DNA of 64,000 nucleotides from Prosapia bicincta (GCA_036971475.1 JBAIZL010000007.1:29958947-30022946), one strand, 5' to 3'. Counted from the stretch's first letter, positions 1 to 11,945 are shown. Notes: generated by a model not told the origin, from the sequence alone. Made by a program: numbers and translations.

Positions 1-974
1 GAGATGCTCCACAGACGGATCTTTGTGTACCTTGACAAGGATGCGGAGCCGAAAGACTTACTCGTTGATACCATTCTTCATTTCCACCATCTTCCTTTCT
101 CCTTACATTTCCGCATAACACACTGCCAAATGTATTTGGGAGGGGAGCCGCTGACGAAGCACTAACCGGAAACACTTAAATAAAATTAATGTGGATTCAA
201 GATTAATCCTGCGAAGTGCATTTGCGCAGCACAAACCAATGCCGTAGCTTCAATGCACCGCCAGAACCACTAAACATTGTTTCCGACCCACTAGTGGATA
301 ACATCAACTTGGAAGCCTCTCCAACTTGGTTGTAAAGTATGCTTTTGTAATTAATTTCGGTTCTGTTTGCAATTAGCAGTAGACAAACACCTATTGGATT
401 ATTTTAAATATATAACACCTGCTAATCACAAAAAACGTTTTATTCACATCCTCGTGTACATTTCCATTGCAAAGCAGTTATCGTTAGAGGAAAGTGTACA
501 GTAGTGGCTCTAGACTTATTCTTCTTTCCTCTGAAGATCGAACTTTTGTGTAGTTAAGAGGTTTTATTTATTTAAAATTAAAAAACCACATCACAGATGT
601 TCCAAGTTATTATTTCACGGAAATTAGTTTTTAAAATAAATACGTAATAGTATTTAAAAATAATAATATATATGCAATTGGAATAAATACGTTGAGGCAA
701 GGCGTTTCGCTGACCAAAGTATATGATTGTCGTTCGTGACAGGCAGAGACATAATCAGTTTTGCCAGAATAAATACTACGGACCGAGTAAATACCTTTGA
801 ATGTAGTTCCTGAAAATAAAGAAGATTAAGCATTTAGCTTTAATCTTACAGTTTAACCCTCGCATAGTAAATCATCTGCCATAACTCACAATCTGTCCTG
901 TTACTCAACGCAAAATGAATCCAGCTTCAAATGAATACAAACTTTCAATTATATTTTTAAAATAGGTATTTCCT
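1..974. other. AT-rich intergenic DNA, no gene seen
   Basis: No reading frame of convincing length or recognisable protein was found on either strand. The DNA is AT-rich with short poly-A/T runs, as expected for animal intergenic sequence. No tRNA-like B box, tandem repeat or transposon end was recognised. Confidence 0.6.
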
Positions 975-1115
975 TCTAATGAATAATTTTTTGCCTGGCC
1001 GTAACTGTATGCTTTTCACTGGAAAACCCCCATCCGTCACGAGAAGCGCTTTACGTTGCTAAAATCAAGTGATAACATTTGATTTTATATAACTGATTTT
1101 ATGCTGTAGTTGATG
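975..1115 (+). repeat. Diverged copy of dispersed repeat D
   Basis: The stretch ending in AATCAAGTGATAACATTTGA followed by a GATTTTATG block aligns by eye with the better copy at about 5405-5715 (same orientation) and with the inverted copy at about 16888-17214. The best match is confined to about 1050-1115, and the left part is strongly diverged. The family has no coding content. It could be a non-autonomous DNA transposon or a SINE/LINE 3' fragment; no terminal repeats were defined. Confidence 0.4.
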
Positions 1116-2080
1116 TTGTATATCAGCTTTTTCAACCCATAGATTGTGTTTCTTTATTGAACAGTAATAAGTTAAAATGTTTTTATTAGATATTTTCTAT
1201 AATTTATTAAATATAACATTTTATTTATATTTCGATAAATCAAACTATAATTTATCCCAATATAATAAGAGAGTGTTATACTTTTATTCCAGCTTCTTAA
1301 AATTAAAACCTTCTTAGGCGTATCTCGAAGTTTTTAAGAACTGATTTCAATTGAATTAGTTAAATAAAGTTTTCTAATTTTAAATACGATTCTTAAAGAA
1401 CACCGCATTACTCTAACCTCTCTATCTACGCGTGTTATTTTATGCCCCTCGCATTATTCTATTGTGAATGTGTGTTAGTTTAATTTTCTCATAGTCTAAT
1501 TGCCTTCTGCGATTGGTGCATTACAAGATATTTGTAATTTGACACAATCTTTCTCCTTTTTAATAAAATTCTTAAAGTTCTTATACAAGAAATAAAAACA
1601 CGAGTGGATTGTGCTTCCTTAGTAAATTGATAACAGCGTGTAAAATCAAAGGTTTGCTTCCGAATTTTCATTTATAATAAAGTTAATTAGGACAAAGCGT
1701 TACCTTAAATAGAGTCTCGCAAAGTATTGTCGTTTTATGAGGAAGTGTTGCTTGTTGCGTCCGCTTGGAAACATAAAAAGCTAAGGTTTAAACACTCAGC
1801 GCCGGTTTTTATAAAACCCTTCTTAATCTTGTTTACATCCTGTCACTCTACGCTTCGAAAGACTCACGGAAAGGATGCAAATTACATTTTGTTGACTGCA
1901 ATCTAAGCCTCTGTGTATATAATAGGGTAGAAAGAGATAACTGCTGTATTGACGCTTTGTGATTTATCTGTGACTCGTATTTCATACAAAAGCAATACAG
2001 CACAGTAGCGTAATTACAGATAATAAACGCTTGTAACTCTTTGCTACGAATATTTACACAGCCTTTATGTATGCTTCGCT
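1116..2080. other. AT-rich intergenic DNA, no gene seen
   Basis: Nothing recognisable. A 60-codon minus-strand frame at 1489-1671 has no family signature and is no longer than chance allows in stop-poor AT-rich DNA. Confidence 0.6.
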
Positions 2081-2086
2081 AACACT

Positions 2087-2540
2087 TTAGTATCGTCAGG
2101 TTACAAAATAAAAACATTTACCACAAGATACGAAGAACACGCAAAACAGATAAGAAAGACACAACCCACATCAAATTTTGCCATACACATACATACAAAA
2201 CACACTACACTCACAGACCAATCTAAATATCCTACATTACATCAATAAAAGCAAACACTTAACACAGTAGAAAACTATGAGATATATAAACACCATAAAT
2301 ACTATCCACAAGTTATTCTAATGACAAAACACTCCCAATCATACACTATATTTGAGCACATAATTAACAACTACCCTATGAACAATAACACACCACACAA
2401 CAGAAATACACCACATACTCACACCAACACAACACACCTGAGCTACAGTCTTGCCAGTATTTCACAGCATTGAATAATGCACTGACCTAGCGCGAAACGT
2501 GTCTACTGAATAAATCAGTAAGTAGTGGTTTTTTTGCCAA
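2087..2540 (+). pseudogene. Penelope-like retroelement relic: C-terminal GIY-YIG nuclease and 3' region
   Basis: In the frame through 2171, the translation contains FTTRYEEH, then SNFAIHIH, then (after a TAA stop at 2246-2248, same frame region) TLNTVENYEIYKHHK, and then ILMTKHSQSYTIFEHI. This order (G-x-F-x-TRY-x-EH, S-x-FA-x-H, LNT-x-E-x-YEIYK, IL...) is the C-terminal half of the GIY-YIG endonuclease carried by Penelope-like elements, which follows their reverse transcriptase. The catalytic GIY-YIG start, the reverse transcriptase and the 5' part are absent, so this is a 5'-truncated, broken copy. The strand is strikingly A/C-rich. The following 3' region (2440-2540) contains CTGACCTAGCGCGAAACGTG, which resembles the hammerhead-ribozyme remnant typical of Penelope-like terminal repeats but lacks the full CTGATGA box. 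The protein identification rests on motif recognition, not a search. Confidence 0.7.
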
Positions 2541-3547
2541 GATAATACAGACAAACGTAATTTTTATAAAAACCTCAAAATGTACAACACAAAAACTGCA
2601 AATATTTCTTCCGTTCTAAGTGGTAGTGAAGTGTACATTAAGGTTAAGAATATTTTTTATCAAGTGTGTATAATTGTTTATTAATTATATTTCATGCTGG
2701 GAAGTTAGTTGACCTCGGGTAGTCTACGATATAGTTCACTAACCCTCATTATACCTATAGTATGCCTATAGTGTTCCGTTTCTCATTATTGCAATTTTTT
2801 ATAATTAGCCTCATAACTTTTCATATGAAAGCTAAATTGTTTACCAAATAAACAAATTCACGGGACTGTAAAAACAATATTACTGCATGTTTTACGTGGT
2901 TAGTTTTAAAATTCATAATTTTTTTGGTATTGATGCACATTTACTAACAATACAGCGTTTATGGAAATTTATTTATAGGTATCATACCATTATAGTTTAC
3001 ATTTTAAATTTAAAACCCTATGCCGATACATGAGCCAATTCTAGGCTGGGATTAAAACATAAAGTTAAACTTTTGTGACAGGAACATTGTTTACCTTTTT
3101 TACTTTTTGCATAATTTTCTTGCTCTTAATCCTTGCTGTAAACTAAATTTAAAAGGAAATGGGGTACATTTTTGACCCGTGTGTTTATTTACCACCCCCG
3201 ACGACCCCACCCCGAGTAAGTGTTTCCAGTCAATATTTATAAATACAAAATAATGTAGTAAGTACAGGTTTGATTGGTTACATTGGAAAGTACGTATTTA
3301 AAATGTCGAGAACCCCTGTCTTAAACGATAAACATGGGTGAAAATGCATAAAGTTACTTGTTGGAGGTGGCGAATATGACCAGACAAGGATATAGGCCCT
3401 AATACTGCTCCGGTGACTTTTGCAGATGTGACAATAAAAAGTAAAACTAAGCCAGTTTTGAATGACTTAATATAAACTTGATAAATGTGGAAATTATTAT
3501 TTACTAATTCGTTTTACCGATTAAGTCATCAAGGATGAATTACTGTA
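2541..3547. other. AT-rich intergenic DNA, no gene seen
   Basis: No coding frame, tandem repeat or transposon end recognised in this stretch. Confidence 0.55.
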
Positions 3548-3548
3548 G

Positions 3549-3640
3549 CCCCCAGGGGCGTAGCTAGGAACGTATGTTCACGACCCGGTGGTCAGGTGGG
3601 GTGGAACACCTCCCCCTGGGGAAATTTTGAGCATTTTATC
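3549..3640. mobile_element. Possible hAT-like DNA transposon end (orphan)
   Basis: CAGGGGCGTAGCTAGGA at about 3552 followed by a C/G-rich block ending in CCCCCTGGGGAAATTTTG resembles the end of widespread non-autonomous animal DNA transposons whose terminal inverted repeats start CAGGGGCG, as in many hAT-type elements. The matching inverted end (CCTAGCTACGCCCCTG) was not found nearby and no 8-bp target duplication could be defined, so this is at best one end of a truncated copy. Confidence 0.35.
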
Positions 3641-5404
3641 ACTAGAAATTTATGTTTTATGATGTTTTGGCATTTAAAATTACACAATTGATGGGTCGTA
3701 GGGAAGCTGTTTTGTTAAAACATACTTGACTATAAAATACATTTTGCAATTATTAGTTTTCCCTCCTAGTAGAATAGAATAAATTTGTTTCATAGGTTAA
3801 TATATTCTGCTACAGTTAATTTGTTTGAGATAGCACATGCCCGTTTGCATCGTCCCTGGTAGATATAAGAATGGGTATGACTGAGCCCTCTCTGTCATTG
3901 CGTAATGCCAATAAGCGTAAGTTTCGTTATCATCCCATACAGGCCTATTTAACAAACTCTAATTCGTCTCCTATTACACAACTTCATCGCATCTTTAACA
4001 TTGCTACTATAGTATTAGGCCTAAATCGTAAGAGTTAACCTTACTAAGACAAAAAATAAAAGCAATACAAAGTGGAATGACAAAAGCTGACTTGTGTATC
4101 ATGAATAATATATGAAGCCCTATCTAAGGTGAATGCTAAGCTAGTCCTCCGACGGTTTCCCTCCTCGTCGGTTGCAAGTCGACAATTAAAACGTTCCATT
4201 CTTCCCCTTCACCCACCCCCTCCCCACACACAGAGATTATACGCTTTTGTTTTGCAAGATAAGATACATTGTAAATAATATTTTCTTGGTTTTTTGTTAC
4301 TTCTAAGCAGGCACTTAGTTTTCTTTCAGTTTTAACTTGCATGCAATTATTATTTAGGCTACTTACATATGCACATATACATCTATGTTAAAATTTTCTA
4401 CTGTTCACAAGAAAATAAAAACTGTCATCCAGTATCCCCCAGTAAGATAAATTAATCTGTGGGTGACTGCCCCCCAGTAAAAACCTTCCCCCAACCACAC
4501 TAACATCCTACCATATTGGGGATAAAATCTCCTTGACCTCAGCCCTGCTCCCATTATACAGTGTCGCGTGACTTAGGCTGCATCATCTTCCTCTTCTCTG
4601 ATTGACATACTAACTGGTCGGCCTAAAGTTAATACCCTCTTTTGGTTTACCAGTTTTCTCTTCCAACGTCGCCATAAGCCTTTCCCATCTTCAGCTCGTC
4701 GCCTACTTCGCTCTCCTTATACCTTGGTCACAACGAATGTTCAATATGATCTCTACCATTCTTAGTTGGTTCGCTGAAGCATTTGGTAAGTTTACTTTTC
4801 CTATGGATGGCGACATCCGCAGAGTATACGGGCTGACAATGTGTCATTTTTAGAAGGTCGATATATGACGTTTTATTGTATTACAGTTTACCCACCTTTG
4901 TACTTGACCCGTTTTTATTTTAATCTCCTATAAAATTAATTTCTTGTTCTTGATGCTCATATTATTCCATCACTTTTAGTGTATTTATTGTTAAACATAT
5001 AACAAGGGCTAATTTATGGCTTTTACGTATGTATATCCATAAAAAGGCCTAAAGTTGCTATTTTTTCCTTATATTTCTTTTAGTGTTTTTTGGAGCTCTC
5101 TAAACCCTAACTATAGTTACAAATTCATAGATATGCTTCCAAACTCTCCGGATCTTTGCCTTTAATGATTATGGTAACATAGTCTCCGTACAGTTACATA
5201 TCATTGGACCGTCTCGTACAACTCTTCTCTATGGTTTTATTGGTTTGTACGTGAACTAATTTTGTTAGTTTAGTATAACTTGAAAAGTAATTTCGTACAT
5301 TGGTAATCCAATCTAAACTCTTTGATTCTAGTGCTTCACACCTCCTTACATGCACCTTGTTCCAATTAGTCGTAAATAAAATACTTTTTATTCTTACAAG
5401 TTCA
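3641..5404. other. Intergenic DNA, no gene seen
   Basis: AT-rich with a C-rich patch at 4430-4560. The 68-codon minus frame at 4136-4342 and a short basic/acidic minus-strand stretch around 4570-4720 were looked at and match no family I know. No repeats recognised. Confidence 0.5.
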
Positions 5405-5715
5405 AATATATGTTTTTAAAGCTTGAAGTGGGTAACACTTGATGTTAAATAAGTTTTTTCCAAATATTTATTTATTAATTAGATCTTAAATGAAATAATT
5501 TTAGAAAACTTTTCACAAAAGTGGCAAGGTATCCAATATAGTTATTTCATCTCATTCGGCTTAAAACAAGTGATAAAATATGATTTCATAAAGCAGTTGA
5601 TTTTATGTTAGGCCTATAGGTTATGTGGTAGGACTGATGTTTTAACGCAAAGTTAATGTTAGTTTATTTATATTATTTTTAATTATTTATTAAAAAATAA
5701 CTAAAATAATATACT
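5405..5715 (+). repeat. Dispersed repeat D, reference copy
   Basis: This stretch aligns well with the reverse complement of about 16888-17214. Shared blocks are AACACTTGATGTTAA near 5430, AACTTTTCACAAAAG near 5507, CAAGTGAT.A.ATATGATTTCATA near 5570 and AACTAAAAT near 5700. A third, weaker copy lies at 975-1115. There is no ORF, and no terminal inverted repeats or target duplications were resolved. It is an interspersed family of unknown class. Confidence 0.6.
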
Positions 5716-6404
5716 TTTTTTACCTAAGTAGGAATTGGCTTGAATAATTGTGTTTACACTACTTGTTTCTTGTAAGGAATTTTCTGCTGAAGACAACTAA
5801 AATGAGTATTTGGTTGATTTTTCTCGACGAATTTTTCTATTAATATTTCTAGTCTGTGTAGATGGATGCCACAGGGTTCTAAGACAGAGCGGACCTCACC
5901 GAGGGAGCAGGAAGATGGTTTGCAGTTAGTCTGAATAGAGGCCAATCAAAAAATCTAGCGAGAAAATATTATTACGACAGTTATAAATTAATATATATTG
6001 CAATAATGATAATACTAGAATATATGAAAATGAGAGGTATAAGTGCACAAAAGTAAACTAAAAATATAATATTCGTTGTTAAGATTCAGATAACGAAAAG
6101 GGCGCGGATGAGCCTAGATTCTATCGAAGAGCATTTTGCCCCCTTCTATAAAATTTTTACAAGCTTGAATCCATCAGTTTGGATATAATACACATAGGAA
6201 TCCTCATAAACCTTGAAGCTCCTTAGTGAGCTATGGCTCATATTCCAAAATTAGATATCTAGTTTCTACAATGCTATTGAAAACCTACCTTTAATTTTCT
6301 GTAGGTTCACCCAGACTTTACTAAAGATAGCCTTGTTCAAAAGTTTTGTTTAACTTTTGTTTACGTTTATTTATAATTTGAATGATTTTTTCACATTCGG
6401 ACGT
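5716..6404. other. AT-rich intergenic DNA, no gene seen
   Basis: A 63-codon minus frame at 5754-5945 has no recognised domain. Nothing else is visible. Confidence 0.5.
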
Positions 6405-6433
6405 GGGGGGGGTGGAGAGAGAGAGAGAGAGAG
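6405..6433 (+). repeat. G-run and (GA)n microsatellite
   Basis: Eight G's (6405-6412), TGG, then a (GA)n tract at about 6415-6433. It is a purine-rich simple repeat without interruption. Confidence 0.9.
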
Positions 6434-7907
6434 TGGTAGGTACGCGTTTAACTGAAACTAAAAAGACATCTCAGAAATACGCGTTTATGGAAGGAGTGCT
6501 CGGGAGATGTATCTACGGGTGATTAATGGTTCCGACAACGCATACCATTCTCATATGGTGACAATTCTTCTTCGAACTAAATATTAGTTTTACAAAAATA
6601 TGATATTAAGGCAACCAATTTGATTTTGTTATGTTATATATTTCTTTCGACTTAATTAGGTTTATATTTGCTTAGAGATGCAGGTTCACCTGTAGGGGTT
6701 ATCTTTGATTTGGTTCAGGCTTAATTTTGACCCTGCTGTAGTCCAATATGTACAGAGTATCATTTTCCTTATTTCGAATTTAGATTTGTGAACTTTATAA
6801 TTCCATCGGAGAAATGTCTATTACAACCATCATAAGGCAGGTCTGGATCTTGCGTACTTAAGGAGATGCATCATACGTATTATGCATCATACGCGTAAGA
6901 AGACATATTTTAACTCTGTTTTATATTGCCACTTTATTAAGATTTATTGTATCCGGGGGTAATTGAAATGATTAATGAATAAAGGTTGTGCAAGCATCTC
7001 TTGTCGTATCCAATTCTAGTTAACCAAGCGAGAGTGTGCCTTATCCCAAATAAGAAGGGGTTAATACTAGCGAGGCGGAGAAATGTCGAGTTCAACAGAT
7101 AAAGCAAGGGTGAACACGATGCATCCATCGTGTTCTTGGTTGGTTTTCTTGAGCGAGGCAACCGAGGCCTCATGGCACTACACAGACTCCTGCTTTATTT
7201 GTACAGAACTGTTGATAGCCGTAGGTGGCAATTTGAAGAAACGAATCTAGCCGTTGTAGTTTGTTGTAAACCTGGCCATGATATAGGAAATATGCAAGGG
7301 TGTTTAATATATAACAATATCTGATTTTGCATTAAAGATGGCTTCTCATACCCATACCTAACCAGCAACAAAACATGTCTAACTCTACGTAAATAAGGAA
7401 AACTGTATTTAACTGCTGTTTCCGTGTCTGTGTAGCTCTATGAACAAAAATATTGTTGACGAATTATAAATCCTTGTAAATGTGTCGTAAAATTAGCAAC
7501 TTAGGACGTCTATTCCCAACCTAATACGTCGAAATTTTGATGTAGGAATCTACTTAGGTGTAGGACATTACTTGTGCAAACATTCTACCGGTCTGTACGT
7601 CATTTCACTCGCTGCTTCAAAGACACCTTGCGTCTGGTCTTACCTCACCCAACCCAAAAGCATTTTGTCGCACTTTGAAGCACTGCCTTAAACGTTTGTT
7701 ATGCGTCAAGTCTCGAAGAATTTTGCCAAGTATTCATAACTTTTTCATTAGAATAGTTTCACAACAAAATAAGAAGGCCTTGGAATATAAAATGAACGCA
7801 GAATTAATCCTGTGCAACGCAAAGAAGTATAAAACAGATTGCTCCAGCTGTGACTGAAACGAACCCAATCTACAAAAGGTACACTCAATGTATTCATTCT
7901 TAATAAA
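6434..7907. other. Intergenic DNA, no gene seen
   Basis: Several 60-78-codon frames overlap each other on opposite strands between 6937 and 7857. None shows a family motif, and their mutual overlap argues against coding. A near-perfect 22-bp palindrome lies at 6866-6887. Confidence 0.5.
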
Positions 7908-7930
7908 GTGATATCTCTTTGTCGTTGCAG

Positions 7931-7998
7931 CTTTGAGGAAGTACTAAAGGCAAGCATCAACTGTATTCCTATCCACGTAAAGCAGCCGTCAGGTGCAG
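7931..7998 (+). other. Weak candidate internal exon (68 bp)
   Basis: TCTCTTTGTCGTTGCAG just before 7931 looks like a fair 3' splice site, and GCAG|GTAGTC at 7998/7999 like a 5' splice site. The interval is open in the frame reading FEEVLKASINCIPIHVKQPS. No homologue is recognised and no partner exons were identified. A 97-codon open frame extends across it (7908-8201). Treat it as a hint only. Confidence 0.12.
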
Positions 7999-8277
7999 GT
8001 AGTCGACTTATGCCTACTTCCCGCTGGCAGATAAAAGGGCTTTCAAATATTACATTGTACTTTTTATTTTGCGAATTACTTATATTTATATTGTCACTGC
8101 GTCTCTCGAAATACGTTTATTGCTTTGTGAGGTATTATATGTACATAGCCGTCACACATAAACTCATCTTTCGCCTGACTCACTCCATCCATACTAAATA
8201 GTTTTAATATACAGGTATATATATCCAAAGGTTTTAGATACTTCCAAACGCTAACACACCTGAAATAGTGTAAAATA

Positions 8278-8535
8278 TGCAGTAGTTGTAAGTGGAAGAG
8301 ATGCAGACGTTGTGTAATGTTATAAGTGAAAGGGCCTCAAAAGCTGTAAAAGGTTATATGTGAAAGATAAGCAGCAGTTGTGTAATGTTATAAATGAAAG
8401 GGCTTCAGAAGCTGTGTAAGGTTATATGTGGAAGATATACAGCAGTTGTGTAAGGTTATAAGTGAAAGACATGCAGCAGTTGTGTAAGGTTATAAGTGAA
8501 AGTGATGAAGTAGTTGAGTGAGGTTATAAGTGCAT
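8278..8535 (+). repeat. 34-bp minisatellite (degenerate)
   Basis: About seven to eight imperfect copies of a unit built on CAGTTGTGTAAGGTTATAAG followed by TGAAAGACATG. The spacing between the two best copies is 34 bp. Several copies carry substitutions and the edges are ragged. Non-coding. Confidence 0.8.
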
Positions 8536-8940
8536 CAGCTATTCCAACAAAGTCCGAGACTCGTCTCATCATTGGTTGTGTCTATAAACACCTATAGTAT
8601 TCCAATTTTATATAAAGCAAAAACTATCGTCGTATATCCGAGTGGCAACCAAAGCTTGTTGGTTTGATGTAAATTTCGCTGCCTCTCCGTGTTAGATTAA
8701 CACACATGCTAGCGGAATAAATGCATACCTTCTTGAGTTTAAGAAATGGACATATTATATGAATACGGAATGCTTTGATTTAGTTTATAGTTGATTTTAC
8801 TACCGGGGATTCAAACAACTGCTTTTATTTATCTAAACTTTTCCATAATATAGACAATCTTTATCGTCACTATTTAACTGGAAATTTTTAATGGTATGGA
8901 ATGGTCTTATAAAACTTGATAAATTGAAAAATAGAGTGTT
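8536..8940. other. Intergenic DNA between minisatellites
   Basis: No tandem structure or coding frame recognised. Confidence 0.5.
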
Positions 8941-10015
8941 ACTTTGTAATCAACCTACTCATTGGATACTATGTGATAACCCTTAGTCAAACTATGCTTT
9001 GGACACTGTTTGTTAAACCAAACTCAAGCTATGCATTGGATATTATGTGTTAACGATTAGTCGGGCTACACAACGGCCACTATGTGTTAACCATTAGTCT
9101 AGATATGCACTTTATATTATGTGTTAACTTGTAGTCATTCTACTCATCGGCTACTATGTGTTAAACCCTAATCAAGCTATGCATTGGATATTATGTGTTA
9201 ACTTGTATTCAAACTTCTCATCGGATACGATGTGTTAAACCATAGTCAGGCCATGCATCGGATACTATGTGTTAGCCCTAGTCAGGCTATGCATAGGATA
9301 TTATGTGTTAACCCATAGTCACGCTAACCATTAGCCCGGCTATGCATCGGATACTGTATGTTGGTCATTAGCCTGGCTATGCATAGGATATTATGTGTTA
9401 ACTTGTATTAAAACTTCTCATCGGATACGATGTGTTAACCCATAGTCAAGCTATGCGTTGGATATATTGTGTGTTAACCACTAGTGAAGCTACACATCGG
9501 ATATTATGTGTTAAACAATAGTCAAGCTACACATCGGATATTATGTGTTAACCCATAGTCAAGCTAACCATTAGTTAACCATTAGCCTAGCTATGCATCG
9601 GATACTATATGTTGAACATTAGCCAGCCTATGCACTGGATATTATGTGTTAACCACTATTTAAGCTACTCATCGGATAATATGCGATAACCCATAGTCAA
9701 GCTCTGCATCGGATACTTTGTGCTAACAATTAGCGAGGCTATGCACTGGATATTATGTGTTAGGCCACAGTCAAGCTACTTATCGGATACTATATGTTAA
9801 CCCATCGTCAAGCCATGCATCGGATACTATGTGTTAATGATTAGCCAAGCTATGTATCGGGTATTATGTGGTATTTTGTAGGTAAGCTACTCATCTGATA
9901 TTATGTGTTAATGATTAGCCAGGCTATGCATCGGATACTATGTGTTAACTTGTAGTCGTCGGATACTGCGTGATAACCATTAGCTAAACTATGCGTTGGA
10001 TATACTGTGTTATAT
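8941..10015 (+). repeat. 36-37-bp minisatellite (degenerate, about 29 copies)
   Basis: Tandem copies of a unit on the pattern CTATGCATCGGATACTATGT followed by GTTAACCATTAGTCAAG. The unit is 37 bp, with 36-bp variants (for example between 9253 and 9289). Two alternating flavours are visible: ATACTATG versus ATATTATG, and TTAGCC versus ATAGTC. Copies are heavily diverged and occasionally fused or partly deleted, which suggests an old array no longer homogenised. Confidence 0.88.
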
Positions 10016-11045
10016 TTTTAATTGGTAGGCCCATGTCGGCTTGGCATAATATCTATGCAGGCTTACACACATATTTGTTTAACACATTATGTAGGTTATC
10101 ATGTATGTAGGCTTAACATGGTATATACGCCTATGTATTATAGCATGCATGTTGGCTTAGCATAGTATTTATTTGGTTTACACGCATTATTGTTTAACAC
10201 AGTATATAGGGCTATTTAGAGTACATTGCTTAACATAGTATAAGGGCCTATATAGGTTAACATGAATGTTGGCTTAACACTGTATGTATATAGGTTGCGT
10301 GACTTTTTTTTAATTATATTGTAATATTTGTTGACCGTCACCTATGTGGGCGTGATAGGTTATGCATTGGTAGCTGCCTTTACATAGCTATGGTGGTATG
10401 CATTGGTAACTATACCATATAGTACTTCCCATATAAACTATACGGTTGAATGCCTGAGGCTCTACCTGATAGAAGAGGTGAAAATGTGTGTATAGCTCAG
10501 ATCATGAAGGCTTTGGCCAGTGGTTTATCGACATAGTAGGCGCATGTAGGGATTCATGTATGTCGGCTTAGCATAGTATGTATGTAGGCTTACATGCATA
10601 TTTGTTTAACACAGTATGTGGGCTATCATACATATTGGCTTAACAAAGTATATAAATCTATGTAGGTTTACATGCATATTTGTTCAACATACTATATAGG
10701 GCTATCATGCATGCTGGCTTAACATAGTATATAAGTCTATGTAAGTTTACATGCATATTTGTTTAACATACTATATAGGGCTATCATGTCTGTTGGCTTA
10801 ACATAGTATATAAATCTATGTAGGTTTACATGCATATTTGTTTAACACACTATATAGGGCTATCATCCATGTTACCTTAAAATAGTATATAAGTCTATGT
10901 AGGTTTACATGCATATTTGTTTAACACTGGGCTATCATGCATGTTGGCTTAACATAGTATATAAGTCTATGTAGGTTTACATACATATTTGTTTAACACA
11001 CTATATAGGGCTATCATGCATGTTAGCTTAACATAGTAATAAGCC
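10016..11045 (+). repeat. 79-bp minisatellite
   Basis: Unit pattern: TAGGTTTACATGCATATTTG, TTTAACACACTATATAGGGC, TATCATGCATGTTGGCTTAA, CATAGTATATAAGTCTATG. Spacing between copies at 10742 and 10821 is 79 bp. The left half (10016-10320) is more diverged, and an unrelated-looking insert occupies about 10320-10555. The right half (10556-11045) is more regular. The last copy ends near 11045. Confidence 0.88.
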
Positions 11046-11200
11046 TACACACCTTACTGCGACCGTTTGCGTTGTGTTGCGTAAGCCTACCGAGCCCCTG
11101 CAATGTGATAGGTCGATTCCCCGCACAGACTGTTGACTATTTGAACTCAATGTATAATTGTTGGTCGGTTAAACTTAGCGTTTAGTGGAAACGTTGGTAG
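11046..11200 (+). other. Possible tRNA-derived SINE fragment
   Basis: AGGTCGATTCCCCGCAC at about 11110 resembles a degenerate RNA polymerase III B box (consensus GGTTCGANTCC, one T missing), followed by an AT-rich non-repetitive tail, as in arthropod tRNA-derived SINEs. A matching A box was not identified at the expected distance, so the call is tentative. Confidence 0.25.
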
Positions 11201-11206
11201 TTTGAT

Positions 11207-11262
11207 CTAACCGATCATTTTTTTTTGGCAATTTCATATATTATTAAAAACAACCCCACTTA
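11207..11262 (+). repeat. Short dispersed motif, copy 1 of 3
   Basis: AACCGATCATTTTTTTTTGG then a CATATATTATT block and ACAACCCC. Related copies lie at 11753-11822 and 11875-11945. Copies 1 and 2 flank the 28-bp minisatellite. Confidence 0.7.
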
Positions 11263-11277
11263 AAGGTCCACTCTAGC

Positions 11278-11752
11278 GTTAATTTACCTAAGGCCTTTCA
11301 CCAGGGTAGCTTTACTTAAGGGCTTCCTTCGGGATTGCTTTACCTGAGGCCTTGCTCCAAGGTAGCTTTACCTAAGGTCTAACTCCATGGTAGCTTTACC
11401 TAACGCCTAGCTCCTGGGTGGCTTTACCTCAAGCACGACTCCAGGGTGACTCTACCTATGCTCTGACTAGAAGGTAGCTTTACCTAAAAATTGATGGAGG
11501 TATTTTTCTTAGTCGAGAGGCTGTAATTGTTATAGCAACATACCTGAACCTAAGCCCCGACTCTTGGGTAGCTTTGCTTAAGAGCTGAGTCCAAGGTAGC
11601 TTTACCTAAGGCCAGATTCCAGGGTTACTTTACCCAAGGCCTGGCTTCAGGTTGGGTTTACCTGCGGACGTGCTTCAAGGTAGCTTTACCTTAGGCCTGG
11701 CTCCTAGGTGGCTTTACCTCGAGCACGACTCCAGGGTGACTTTTACCTAGGA
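11278..11752 (+). repeat. 28-bp minisatellite in two blocks
   Basis: Copies of a unit like AGGGTAGCTTTACCTAAGGC followed by CTGACTCC (28 bp), in blocks 11278-11486 and 11541-11752, split by about 54 bp of unrelated sequence. The sub-block GGTGGCTTTACCTC plus AGCACGACTCCAGGGTGACT appears in both (near 11417 and 11707), so the two halves look like a duplicated larger block. Confidence 0.85.
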
Positions 11753-11945
11753 CCCCGATCATTTTTTGGCAATCTGATATATTATTTAAGACAACCCCTT
11801 GTTGAACCCACCCCCGCATCTATCCAACACAAACTCTAAAGATACCCCATACAGTTGTTTAGTCATTTGATCCAACCGATCAATTTTTGGCATTTTCATA
11901 TATTATTTAAAACTACCCTCAGGTGACCCCACCCCCACATCTGCC
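11753..11945 (+). repeat. Short dispersed motif, copies 2 and 3 (CCGATCA...TTTTTGGCA)
   Basis: Two copies, at 11753-11822 and 11875-11945, of a motif of about 65 bp starting CCGATCA and ending in CCCCACCCCC-like C-rich sequence. The first copy lies at 11207-11262. It may be the remains of a larger unit alternating with the 28-bp array. Confidence 0.7.

Noticed and set aside
7130..7324. 64-codon plus frame and the overlapping 78-codon minus frame
   Set aside because: They overlap on opposite strands and neither shows a motif, codon bias or splice context.
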